Below are positions 1 to 11,554 of a stretch of DNA of 64,000 nucleotides, piece after piece. The position numbers and the translations under genes are program-made. The number at the start of each line of letters is the position of its first letter. The stretch's first letter is position 1. The DNA is from Molossus alvarezi (taxonomy: Eukaryota > Chordata > Mammalia > Chiroptera > Molossidae): NCBI GenBank assembly GCA_037176705.1, contig CM073893.1, positions 30,851,182-30,915,181 on the forward strand, read 5' to 3'. The notes beneath the pieces are model-generated. The model had not been told where the DNA came from, made no database searches, and saw nothing but the letters and a program-made list of their open reading frames with translations.

Positions 1-328
1 AAGTAATATCCTAAGCGAAATAAGCCAAACAGAGAAAGACGAACATCATATGATCTCACTTATTTGCGGAATACAATAAACAAAACAAACTGAGAATAAA
101 ATAGACCCAGAGACATAGACGTAGGGAATAGACTGACAATCCTCAGAGAAGGGGTGGGGGGTAAGGAAGAGATAAACCACAGAACTTCTATGCATATATG
201 CATATCCAATGGACATGGACAACGAAGTTGGAGACAAGGCGGGGGGAGATGAGGAGGAGGGTGTCAATGGGGGAAAAAGAGGAACATCTGTATCAAAAAT
301 AAATTAATAAAAAAAATCAATAAAAACA
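1..328 (+). mobile_element. LINE-1 3' end, body upstream of window
   Basis: This is the 3' end of a LINE-1. The first ~85 bases match the last codons of ORF2 in the three longer copies of this window. A purine-rich 3'UTR follows (GGGGTGGGGGG-type runs, then an ACATCTGTATCAAAAATAAAT-like end) and then an A-rich tail. The next LINE-1 (L1-A) starts directly in or after this tail, so this copy is the older of the two. Only the 3' end is visible, so its length cannot be judged. Confidence 0.85.
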
Positions 329-2070
329 AATGATGGCGGCGGGCAGGACCTGAGGGAGGGTGAGTGTATGAGAGAATGAGCAAGTGTGTGAGAGAGTATG
401 AGTGAAGAATGTGAAGGTGGGCGACCAAACCCGAGCAGTGAAGACCTGCAGAGCAGAAAGTTCCTGTGCAGTGGACAGGAACAGCCAGCTACGGCAGTAA
501 GCGGCCCTTCAGGGTTCTTCTCCCTGTGCCACGGGGAGGTCTCACCATTTTGGAAGATCCCAGGTCTTCCCTGGGAGGAGTCAGCGGGAGCAGCTAGGGC
601 CCAGCAACCTGAGCCCACCAGAACACCTGGCACCATCAGACTAGTGGACACTCTGTGTCAACACAGACTGGTGCACAGTAGTGAAGCTCCCAAGGTGCCT
701 GCCCCGGACCACAGAAAGCCTGGAGCCCAGCCCCATCCCACATAGTAGCAGCCAGATCAGAGTCTAGATATACCCCCAGCAACAGAGGCTGGGGAGCAGA
801 TATCCATCCCCAGGCAACAGAAGCACAGAACGGCAGCTGAGACCCATCCCCAAAAACTACAGCAGAAGCTGAGTAGGAGTTGAGACCCACAGGGCAGCAG
901 TACTCCCCAGCCGCCAGTGGTGGGACTTGGGGCTCCATAGAGGCCTATGCAGTTCAGCAGCTCACAACAGCCGGGGGAAGCCAGACCCCAAGGGAGAGAA
1001 TGGTGTGATCCAGCTGCCCACCCACAGGAACTGCAGGGTGCAGGGGAACCAGAGAGGCTTGTGAAACCCAGCAGGGACTGTGTGATCCAGTTACCCATGG
1101 GACCTGTGGGGTGCTGAAGCACCAGATAGGTCTGTGTGACCCAGCAGCACATAACATAGGCATAGAGCCAGGTCTCCAAAATGACTGTGTGATCCAGTTA
1201 CCTGTGAACCTGCAGGGAACAGGAGCACCAGAGAGGCCTGTGGGACCCAGCTGCACACAAGATAGGCTTAGAGGATGTAAAAATGGAGCCGGAGTGAATA
1301 GAAACTATGCAGACAATCTCCCAGGACCAAATGGGAATTACAACTAAAATAAAGACAAATCCTCAGAAAAAAGCAACAGAAAAGCAGCAGTACAGGACCA
1401 TATAACCAGGGACACTGGTAGAATCTGCAGAGGTGCAAAGAAGTGGCTGGCTGGGAGCCCAGGGACAGCAGCAGTCTTAGCTGTGAGCAGTGCCCTTGGG
1501 GGATGAAGACCAAGCCTACTCCACAGTGCAGAGAGTGGAGACAGAGCACTAAAATAGCTACAGCCAATCACCTGGCAGCTACAGCAGAGGTAGGGAAGAC
1601 TGGGCTGGAACTCTGTGGGGACACCGGGATATGGGGGGCACTCAGAATTTTTGCAGGGTTATGGCCCAAAAGGACAGTGGCCAGTGTGCTCCTTCCCTGA
1701 GCTGTGGAGAAAAGAAGCAGCCCTCCCTTTCAGAGATTCAGCCTTTCCCAGGTGAGGCAAATAAATGCAAATAGAGGCTCAATAACAACCAGCATCGATG
1801 CCACTCACTGAAAATCCTCTTATGCAGAACAACAGGGATACATTCCAAGGCCCTGAGTAGCTGAAACTACTAGCCACTAGGGAAAAGCTAGAGGATAACT
1901 GAACATTTCCTGGGCTTGCAAATTGACCCAGGAAAGTAATTCTTGACAGTGGTGTTTAACGTGGGCCCACCCAGGCTCATCCAAACCCAGTAGAGGGAGC
2001 CACAAACAACAGAACACAAACACGCATAGGGAAAATTGGGCAGGCTCCAAAACCCACTGAGACAGCCAAA
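329..2070 (+). promoter_or_regulatory. L1-A 5'UTR, two-part
   Basis: The 3' part (about 1272-2070) aligns with the 5'UTRs of L1-B and L1-D. The 5' part (329-1271) has no counterpart in them. It opens with ATGGCGGC at 333-340, a YY1-like core near the 5' end as in other mammalian LINE-1 promoters. It contains degenerate tandem units: the motif TGTGATCCAG starts at 1004, 1081 and 1188, followed each time by an ACCAGAnAGGnnTGTG-like block. The segment is much more GC-rich than the flanks. Several overlapping open frames of 100-140 codons lie antisense here (for example 757-1179), but a GC-rich repeat produces these by chance and I do not call a gene. Confidence 0.65.
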
Positions 2071-2985
2071 ATGGTGAAACAAAGAAACGAATCCCAAATG
2101 AAAGAACAAGAGAACTCTATAGAAGATGAGATCAATGAAATGCAGCTAAGCAAATTATCAGAGGTAGAGTTCAGAGCCATGATGTTGAAGAAGCTCAACA
2201 GCATGAGTAAGGACATCAGCACCATGAGTAAATATATAGAAACACTGAAAACCAACCAAGCAGAAATGAAGAGTGACATAGCAGAAATTAAGAACACATT
2301 GCAAGGACTAACCAGAAGAGTAGAGAAAACTGAGGACTAAATCAGTGAATTAGAAGACAGGGTAGAAAAAATCAACCAATCAGAAAACCAAAAGGAAAAA
2401 ACAATTAAAAAACAAAAAGACAGCTTAAGAGAATTGTGGGACAACTACAAACATAATAACATTCACATCATAGGAGTCCCCGAAGAGGAAGCAAATCGGC
2501 AAGGGTTAGAGAATATATTTAAAGAAATAGTAACAGAAACCTTTCCTAATTTGGTAAAGGAAGAAGGCATTCAAGTTTAAGAATCACAGAGAGCCCCAGA
2601 CAAGAAGAACCCAAACAGGCCCACACCAAGACACAGAGTAATTAAAATGCCAAAAATAAAAGACAAAAAGAGAATCCTAAAGGCAGCAAGACATAAGCAA
2701 CAGGTTACCTACAAAGGAACCCCCATTAGGCTCTCAGATGACTTCTCAACAGAAACACTACAGGCCAGAAGGGAATGGCATGAAGTAATCAAGGTCATGA
2801 AAAACAAGGATCTGAATCCAAGACTACTCTACCCAGCAAGGCTATCATTAAAAATAGAAGGTCAAATAAAGAGTTTCCCAGACAAAAAAAAAAGGTTAAG
2901 GGAATATATTAACACCAAGCCAGCACTGCACGATGTGCTAATAGGACTGCTGATATTAGTAGAAAAAAATAGGAAAAAAATATAA
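2071..2985 (+). pseudogene. L1-A ORF1 (RNA-binding chaperone ORF1p), two in-frame stops
   Basis: LINE-1 ORF1p is a trimeric nucleic-acid chaperone that coats L1 RNA in the cytoplasm. The ATG at 2071 begins MVKQRNESQMKEQ, and the same start is seen in L1-B and L1-D. The frame runs 304 codons, usual for the family, to TAA at 2983-2985. The order is an N-terminal charged coiled coil (codons ~10-105), an RRM-like part around NIHIIGVPEEE (~codon 130), and a C-terminal domain with REWHEVIKVMKNKDLNPRLL (~codons 235-255). Stops lie at codon 90 (2338-2340) and codon 170 (2578-2580), the second in the position of a CAA in the sister copies. Otherwise the frame is uninterrupted, so decay is by point mutation. 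The normal end (CTG TAA) has also been lost, which extends the tail. Confidence 0.85.
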
Positions 2986-3000
2986 TCACACTAAACAAAA

Positions 3001-6000
3001 ATGGCAATAAATGAGTACATATCAATTATCACCTTAAATGTGAATGGTTTGAAATCTCTGAGAAAAGACACAGAGTACCTGACTGGATAAGAAAACATGA
3101 CTCACATATATGTTGTTTACAAGAGACCCAACTCACAACAAATGACTCACATAGGTTAAAAGTGAGGGATGGAAAAAAAATCTTTTAAGCACACCAAAAG
3201 GAAAAAAAGCTGGGATAGCAATACTCATATCTGATAACGTAGATTTCAAAATGAAGACCATGACTAGAGACAAAGAAGGCCACTGCACAATACTGAAAGG
3301 ATGTATCCAACAGGAAGATATAACCTTGGTAAACATAAATATACCCAATATAGAAGCACCAATATATATTAAAATACTTCTGGAAGACTTCAAAGGAGAA
3401 ATCAACAGCAATACAATCATAGCAGGGGACTTCAATACGCCGCTGACAACACTGGATAGACCTTCTAGAGTATAAATTAGCAAGGAAACACAGACTCTAA
3501 ATGAAGCACTAAACCAAATGGATTTCATAGATTTCTACATAGAATTAGACCCCAAAACTGCAGAATTCATATTATTCTCAAGTGCACATGGGATATTCTC
3601 AAAGATAGACCACATGTTAGGACACAAACTAAGTCTCTACAAGTTTAAGAAGATTGAAATCATATCAAGCATCTTCTCAGATCACAATAGCATGCAACTA
3701 GAAATCAACTGCAACAAGAAAATGCAAAGACATTTGACAACATGGAGGCTAAATAGCATGTTATTGAACAATGAATGGGTTACCATGGAGATCAAGGAAA
3801 AATTTAAAACTTCCTGGAAACTAATGAAAATGAACAGACATCACCACAAAATCCATGGGATGCAGTGACAGGAGTTCTGAGAGGGAAGTTCATAGCGCTA
3901 CAGGCCTACCTCAAGAAGCAAGAAAAATTTCCAATAGACTAACTAACCTCACAACTTAATGAACTAGAAAGCATACAAAAGAAAACCCCAGAGCAAGTAA
4001 AAGGAAGGAAATAGTAAAGATCAGAGCAGAAATAAATGACATGGAGACCAAAAACACAATTCAAAGGATCAATGAAACAAAGAGCTAGTTCTTTGAGAAG
4101 ATAAACAAGACTGATGGACCCTTAGCTAGACTCACCAAGAAATGAAGAGAGAGAACCCAAATGCACAAAATCAGAAATGAAAGAGGAGAAGTAACAACTG
4201 AAGTAACCACAGAAATACAAAGGATTGTTAACAAATATTATGAACTGTTATACGGCAACATTTTTGACAATATAAGCAAAATGGACAAATTTCAAGAAAC
4301 ACATAGTTTTCAAAAACTGAATGGGGAAGAAATAGAAAACTTGAACAGACCAATAACACCAAAGAAATTGAAGATGGAATCAAGACTCTCCCAGCAAACA
4401 AAAACCCAGGCCCAGACGGATTCATGAGGAAATTTTACCGAACATTCAAAGAAGAACCATTACCCATTTTCAAACTCTTTCAAAATATTCAAGAAGAAGA
4501 AAGACTTCCAAACTTGATCTATAAGGCCAGCATAATTCTAATTTCAAAACCAGAAAAAGACACTACAAAGAAAGAAAACAACAGACCAGTATCACTGATG
4601 AACATAGATGCCAAAATCCTGAACAAAATACTAGCAAATCAAATCCAACAATACATCAAAAAAATTATTCACCATGACCACATGGGATTCATCCCAGACA
4701 TGCAAGGCTGGTATAATATTTACAAATCAATAAATGCAATACATTACGTAAACAAAATGAAAGTAAAAATCATATGATCGAATCAATAGACTCTGAAAAA
4801 GCATTCGACAAAATGCAGCACCCATTTCTGATAAAAATGCTCAGCAAACTGGAAATAGAGGGATCATATCTCAACACAATAAAGGCCATATATGAAAGAC
4901 CTACAGCCAACATCATACTCAATGGGCAAAAATTAAAAGCATTTTCTTTAAGAACAGGAACAAGACAAGAATGCCCATTTTGCCACTCTTTTTTTTTTTT
5001 ATCCTCACCTGAGGACATTTTTCCATTTTTTGTTCAGATAGAGTGGGGAGGGAGAGAGTTAGAGAGAGAGAAACATCAACGTGAAAGGGACACATCGAGT
5101 GGTCACCACCAGCATGACCCAACCAGGGCCGGGGACAAACTGCTACCAAGGCACATGCCCTTAGGGGGAACCGAACCCGGGTCTCTCTGGATCGCAGGCC
5201 GACGCTCTACTGCTGAACCAAACCTGCCATGGCTTGCCACTCTTATTTAACGTAGTACTAGAAGTCTTAGCCACAGCAATCAGACAGAAAGAAAAAAATA
5301 AAAGAGATCCAAATTTGAAAGGAGGAAGTGAAGCTATCAGTATTCACAGATAATATGATACTATACATAGAAAACCCCGAAGACTCCATCAAAAATGAAC
5401 TAAACTTAATAAATGAATTTGGCAAAGTTGCAGGATTACAAAATTAACTTCAAGAAATTGATGGCATTCTTATACACCAATGATGAATTCACAGAAAGAG
5501 AAACTAAAGAAAAATCACATTTTTCATCATGGTAAAAAAATTAAGAAACCTAGGAATAAACTTAGCCAAAGAAATAATGGACCTATTTGAAGAAAAGTAC
5601 ATGTCATTGAAAAAAGAAATAAAGGAAGATATAAAAAAGTGGAAGCACATACCTTGTTCATGGATTGGAAGAATTAACATCATTAAAATATCCATATTAC
5701 CCAAAGCAATCTATAGATTCAATGCAATCCCTATGAAAATACCAACGACATACTTCAGAGAACGAGAAGAAGTACTTCAAAAGTTCACATAGTACCAAAA
5801 AAGATCTCAAATAACCACAGCAATCTTGAAAAAGAAGAACAAAGTTGGAGGGATCACTTTACCAGATTTCAGGTTATACTACAAAGCCACTGTAATCAAA
5901 ACAGCCTGGTACTGGCACAAGAACAGGCATATAGACCAGTGGAACAGAATAAGGAACCCAGAAATGGACCCAGGACAATATGTTCAATTAATATTTGACA

Positions 6001-7071
6001 AAGGGGACAAGAGCATACAGTGGAGTAAAGACAGCCTCTTTAGTAAATGGTGTTGGGAAACTGAACAGCTACATGCAAAAAAATGAAACTAGACCATCAA
6101 CTTACACCCTACACAAGAATAAACTCAAAATGGATAAAAGACTTAAATGTGACTTATGAATCCATAAAAATCCTAGAAGAAACTGCAAGCAACAAAATTT
6201 CAGACATCATACGCAGCAGAATTTTCAGTGATACATCACCAAAGTCAACAGAAACAAAGGTGAAAATGAACACATGGGACTACATTAAACTAAAAAGCTA
6301 CTGCACAACAAAAGATACAATCATCAAAATGGAATGGCAACCCACTGTATGACAGAGCATCATTGACAATGATATATCAGATATGGGGTTAATTTCCAAA
6401 ATATATAGAGTGTTCATACAACTCAACAAAAGGAAGACAAAGAACCCAATTAAAAAATGTGCAGAGGAACTAAATAGGCATCTCTCCAAACATGACATAC
6501 AAATGGCTAAGAGACATATGAACAAATGCTCAACATGACTAATTATCAGAGAGTAAAAAAAGAAAACAGCAATGAGGTATCACCTCACACCTGTCAGAAT
6601 GGCCGCCATCAACAAATCCTCAAACAACAAGTGTTGGCGAGGGTGTGGAGAGAAGGGGACTCTAGTACACTGCTAGTGGGAATGCAGACTGGTGCAGCCA
6701 CTATGGAACACAATATGGTGTTACATCAAAAAATTAAAAATTGAACTGCCATTTGACCCAGTGATCTCACTTCTAGGAATATACCCTAAGAAGCCTGAAA
6801 CACCAATCAGAAAGAATATATGTACCCCCATGTTTGTAGCAGCACTATTTACAATAGCTACAATCTGGAAACAGCCCAAGTGTCAATCAGTAGACAAATG
6901 GACAAAAGAACAGTGGTACATATACACAATGGAGTCCTACGCAGCTGAAGAAAGAAAAATCTTTTATCCTTTGAGACTACATGGAGGGACCTGGAAAGTA
7001 TTATCCTAAGCGAAACAAGCCAAACAGAGAAAGACAAGTATCATATGATGTCACTTATTTGTGGAATATAA
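3001..7071 (+). pseudogene. L1-A ORF2 (endonuclease/reverse transcriptase), broken and SINE-interrupted
   Basis: ORF2p nicks DNA and primes reverse transcription at the nick. The start ATGGCAATAAATGAGTACAT follows ORF1 by 15 bases. The endonuclease part (~3001-3730) includes TTIIAGDFNTPLTTLDR-like sequence near 3410-3460. The reverse-transcriptase part (~4300-5500) includes [20 protein letters not shown] at ~4586 and, after the SINE, FTDN at 5343-5354, where the second catalytic Asp is Asn. The C-terminal Cys/His region lies near 6632-6690. Breaks include an early TAA soon after the start (~3088), many frameshifts, and a VES SINE at 4991-5233. The family stop aligns at 7069-7071. It is certainly inactive. 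Confidence 0.85.
4991..5233 (-). mobile_element. VES SINE in L1-A ORF2
   Basis: This is a minus-strand tRNA-derived SINE flanked by a perfect 11-bp TSD, TTGCCACTCTT (4980-4990 and 5234-5244). Removing it and one TSD copy restores continuity with L1-B and L1-D. Its head (right end) reads, on the minus strand, CCATGGCAGGTTTGG. Its 3' end (left) has the T tract followed by the hairpin motif at 5000-5017. It inserted after L1-A and so dates L1-A as older. Confidence 0.95.
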
Positions 7072-7340
7072 TGAACATAACAGTCTGAGGAATGGGGTAG
7101 TTCCAGAGATGTGGAAGTGGGGTACAGACTGACAATCCCCAGAAGAGAGGGTGGTGGGGGAGAGATAAACCACAGAACTTATATGCATGTGTGCATGAAC
7201 AATGGACATGGATAACAAAGCTGTGGACAGGGTGGGGAGTGATGGGGAGGGGGCAATCAGTGGGGAAAAAAGGAGAAACATCTATAACAAAAATAAATAA
7301 ATTAATTAAAATAATAAATAAATTCAAAACAATAAAAACA

Positions 7341-8969
7341 TATTAATAAAACAAAAATAAATTAATATAAAATAAATAAATTATGTGAACATAAGTGTTT
7401 TTAGTCTGTGGAATATTTATTCACCTTTCTTCTAATGAGGTTCCATGATATTTCTTTGATGAATTCTCCTTTTTCATTCTCAGTTGATAGCTGCCCTGAG
7501 GATTAGACTGACATCCAGATTCCTAGAGCACACTACGGAGGCCAGGCTCATCAGAGCACCAAGTGGTTGTCTACAGTGATTGATTTAGGGAAAGGTATGA
7601 TTCAACCAAGCCAAGGAAAATCTTATATTACTTGAAATATTTGGAAAGAAGTTAACTTTTCCCTCTGAAGTTGACAAAATATCAGGATGGAATTCTGAAG
7701 CTGCTATTGGCTATATTTAACAACATTTGCAAAGTGTCTACCAGGAAATTAAGCCACAGACAGATAAACAGAGACATTCAATGTAGAAAGATTGATTCCT
7801 AATGAAATTATCTCAGTTCCTGGATCTAGTTGTTCCTGAAGCCAAAACAACCCTGGACTTTCTGGTTGTACAAGACAATATATTATTTTACTTCTTAAAA
7901 GCAAGTTGGGTTTGGCTTATATGATTTACAGTTGGAAAGTCATAACTGATAGAGTAACATTAACTCTGCTTTCAGGCCAGTTTTGCCTGAAATATATCAT
8001 AAAACAGATAAATTCACAGTATGCATAATGACCATAATAAGAGATCACTGAATACACATCATAACTAAGGGAATAATAGTCAGGTCCTAAAACACAGAAC
8101 ATGTTTAATTTCTTAACTCATTTTCTCCAATAACTTAATGTACAATTCAGGGACAAAAGTAAATGTCAATTAAGTTGAAATACATATTACAACTAAATTA
8201 CAATGTAATACTAATTATTTTCAGTGTGTTCTTGTATGATAAAAGAGGAAAGCAATTCGAGTACAATGTATCATTAGTTACTAAGCCTTTTAAATAATGA
8301 ATTAAAAAAGAATCTTGTAAAAATGATACAGTAACCACACAATGTATACCTCTGCTATATCTAGTTTGCCAAACTCTCAAGCATAGAAATAATAGTAATA
8401 TTTTCTAGAACTTATTGTAACATACTAAAATAGGCACTAAATAAATGGAACTCTGTGTTTTTCCATTTTACATTAATTTTATACACAAAATTTATTATTT
8501 TAATTTTAAAATACATTTTACCCTTAAATATATTTAATAATAATTAATATTATTAAAATGTTATTTTAATCCCTAACTCCATTAAGTATAAATAAGATGT
8601 ATGTCACACAAAATATATATATTGAACCATTTTATTAAATTTGCAAGACAATGTATAGTGTTTTATTTATAATTAATATTACTTTAATATTTTACATAGG
8701 TCCTATAACTAATTTGGTGAAGATTGTCCCACTTTGTATAAGTTAAGAAAATTACAGATCCACACTGGAATAACTTAGCTACATTATATTGTATCATTAA
8801 TTAATAAAATGCTAGATACTTCAATTCTAGAAAAATTTTATATGAATAGTAAAATAAAAATATTACACTGTGGATTAGAAAACATAACTAACTTTTGAAA
8901 ATTTAAGCAGATTTTACAGTTATTTATCATTTTGACAAAGAAAAATATAATTATGCATGATTTCTTCAA
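7341..8969. other. AT-rich unique DNA, no gene seen
   Basis: There is no convincing ORF, RNA gene or young repeat. About 8480-8690 is extremely AT-rich, with overlapping ATTAAT and TTTAAT words. Such DNA is typical of gene-poor mammalian regions. Confidence 0.6.
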
Positions 8970-9665
8970 GTTGATGCATCTTTATACATAGTTTAGAATT
9001 AATAATTTTCAAGTATACAGTTCATTGTTACTTAGTGTATTCACAATGTTGTATAATCACTAGCTGTCTCTAGTTTCAAAAATCTTTCATCACACCATAA
9101 AAACACCACATATTTGTTATGTAATAATTTTCATTCCTACTCCCTCCCCTGTGTACTCTGGGTACCTATAATCTACTTTCCCATCTCTATGGGTTTTCCT
9201 GTTTGGACATATAATATGATCATATAATATATAACCTTTTGTGTCTGGCTTCTCTCTCACACTTAGCTAGTTTGCTAGGCTCATCCAAGTTGTACCATGC
9301 ATCAGTACTGTGTCTCTTTTTAAAGCTAAGTTATATATATTATATGCATAAAATATATACTTAATATATTAATATATTATGGCAGTTTGTTTATCCATTA
9401 GAGAATACTTAGGGCATTCTATTATAAATAATGCTGCTATGAACATTCATGTACAAGTTCTTGGGTGAACATGATTTCATTTCTCCTGGGTATATGCATA
9501 AGAGTAGAACATGATTATTCCATGTTTAACATTTTGAGAAACCAATGAACCATTTTCTACTGTGGCTGCATTATTTTATACTCTTACCAGCAATGTATAA
9601 AGGCATCTGTGTCTCTACTTCTCTGCCAGCATTATTATTTTCCATTTTTTTGATTAACATGAATT
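8970..9665 (-). mobile_element. Ancient L1 (L1M-type) 3' fragment, antisense
   Basis: Phrases typical of antisense mammalian L1M elements are readable: AAGTATACAGTTCATTG near 9010, GTTTATCCATTAGAGAATAC near 9389, and ATAAATAATGCTGCTATGAA at ~9424-9443, then TTCTCCTGGGTATATGC. They lie in the order expected for a minus-strand copy. It is heavily diverged and carries an AT-rich internal expansion at 9325-9380. No coding capacity remains. Confidence 0.75.
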
Positions 9666-10735
9666 ATAAATTTCCAAGAGAGGATAAGTATGCAATATCC
9701 CCAAGCTTCTTTCATTAAAATGTTTTTTACCAGAAACTTTACGAAACTCCATAGGTGCACTCTTTATCTGAACAAATACTTGAAAAAACTGGCCTAGAAT
9801 ATTATCTTTATTCCTTTAAAGAATAAAAAACACTTTTTTTTTTCCTTCATCATTCTGTATGGATAAAAAATATAAATAATATGTATTATAAAATAAATAA
9901 AATGAAGATAGCTTTAAATTTGTGCAAATTTGAAACTATCATAATTGTATTTATTTTAAATGTTTGGTCCAGATGTGCCAAACAAAATACATTGGCAATT
10001 ATGTACACTATTTTCAAAATATACAAAAATAAGCAAAAATATTGAGCAGAAAATGAACTATATTTAAACTAAAATTTTAAATATTAACATTATTTCTAAA
10101 AACAGACCTTTCAACACATATCTTCTTAGTATTTCCATCTAATGTTCTTTTTTTTCCTGTTTATGTTGTATTTAGATTTTCTCCATCTGTGCAGTGCAGA
10201 GGCCGTTCATTTCATAGAATAATCCATATAATTGTCAACAAAGTCTCCATATAATTAAACTTCATATTATGTTTTTACAGTTAACTTGATACAGTATGCA
10301 AGTTCAACAGAAGAAATGTTCAGGCATAAAAAATGTAATTGCTTAATACAATTTAATTCTTCAAGTATCTTTAATATTACCATCATGTTTTAATAACTAA
10401 ATAAATAAAATGACAACAAGCTTTTTTGACATAACTTGGATGTTTTCCTCCGTAGATCTAACCAAAATAACACATATAATTATAGTAATCATTATGGAAT
10501 AGAAAAAAAAAATGGTTTCAGAAACATGGGTTTCCATCTGCTACCTGCTCTACTTTTAAAGTGAAAACCTCATATCATGGTAGAGTCAGTGAGCCGCATT
10601 CAGAATCTGAAAATCTGTTGTAAAGTATCAATATTCCAGGAGGTACCTATGAAATACAGACTCATTACCTGAATTATTCACTGAATACCTCATGCGTCAC
10701 CCCTCAGCGCTTCGGACTGTCCAGCATACTGAATC
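9666..10735. other. Unique AT-rich DNA, nothing identified
   Basis: Short A and T tracts are present. There is no ORF above background and no repeat that I recognise. Confidence 0.5.
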
Positions 10736-10965
10736 ACAGTTTTTGGGTCTCAGGACCCCTTTGCACTTATAAAATTTATTAAGGATCCCAAGGAGTTTTT
10801 TGTTTATGTGGTTGATAGCTACCTATATTTAGTATTAGAATTCAGACGAAGGAATTTAGCAATATTTATCGATTTTAACATAGTCATAATAAACTAATTA
10901 CATATTAATGTAAGTTATGTTTTTAATTAAAAAAACATTGTTTTGTGTCTGTTTCAGCATTTGAT
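10736..10965 (+). repeat. Possible ancient interspersed repeat
   Basis: The stretch starting GGGTCTCAGGACCCCTTTGC and running through CCCAAGGAGTTTTTTGTTTATGTGG resembles a widespread old mammalian interspersed repeat that I cannot name with confidence. No terminal repeats or TSD were found. It could be a DNA-transposon fossil or unique sequence. Confidence 0.35.
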
Positions 10966-10989
10966 AGTGATGGTATCAGCTAGGAATAC

Positions 10990-11554
10990 CTGGAAGCACT
11001 CAGTTGGGCTTGTATTACTTGTGGGAGCCCCTACAAACATTTCCCTATCCAGAAACAGTGTTGTGGCTGGACTAGCCCTTATGGTTCTCATTCTGATTTC
11101 CCTACTGCCACAATAATCAAGGAACTTTGAAAAAACAAGGTTTATTAAGCATACATGGTATGCCCGGATCACACAGCAAGAAGGTCACAGGTAGACAGAG
11201 AGAGAAATTTGCCTTTATTGGGGTAAGAGATAGGCACCTAGGGTTTCACAGGTTTACCTTTAACTGGTGACTTTAAAACATGAGTGAGAATCAAAGTACA
11301 AGAAGAGAAAAGCAGGGTCACTCAATTGGTCAGTTTTCTAAGTTATCCCAGGTTTCATAAAAGGAACATGTCATGGGTGGGGACTACTGGCTTGTTATCT
11401 GGTTGTGCAGCTAGAAATATGTTTCCTAGAGAGATAGATGTCTTAGAAAGGGATGCCCCCTGGACAGGCATGCCTTACTGTAAGGCTTTTACATTACAAT
11501 TTTAAAAAGCTAACTGTCAGGCATTAGCACTACAAACATATATTTTCCACACAC
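10990..11554 (-). mobile_element. Endogenous-retrovirus LTR (solo, minus strand)
   Basis: Read on the minus strand it begins TGTGTGGAAAATATATG at 11554 and carries two AATAAA signals (complement at 11214-11219 and 11141-11146). The downstream stretch CTCTCTGTCTACCTGTGACC and the GTGTGATCC-type R/U5 wording are characteristic of gammaretrovirus-like LTRs. No gag, pol or env coding sequence adjoins it, so it is a solo LTR or fragment. The 3' boundary (near 10990-11080) and the TSD could not be fixed. Confidence 0.6.

Larger units (their letters stand above)
329..7329 (+). mobile_element. L1-A: full-length, inactive LINE-1 with long 5'UTR
   Basis: This is a LINE-1 of about 7.0 kb with 5'UTR, ORF1, ORF2, 3'UTR and A-rich tail in order. 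It appears inserted into the A-rich tail of the LINE-1 at 1-328. An 11-base CAATAAAAACA at 318-328 recurs at 7330-7340 and is the best TSD candidate, though it is A-rich and so weak. It is about 0.8 kb longer than L1-D because of ~940 extra bases at the 5' end. Both ORFs carry stops and frameshifts, and ORF2 is split by a VES SINE, so the element is dead. The 5' boundary is inferred from the tail of the previous element. Confidence 0.85.

Noticed and set aside
8480..8690. Matrix attachment region or replication origin in the AT-rich block
   Set aside because: High AT content alone is not evidence. No diagnostic motif cluster was seen.
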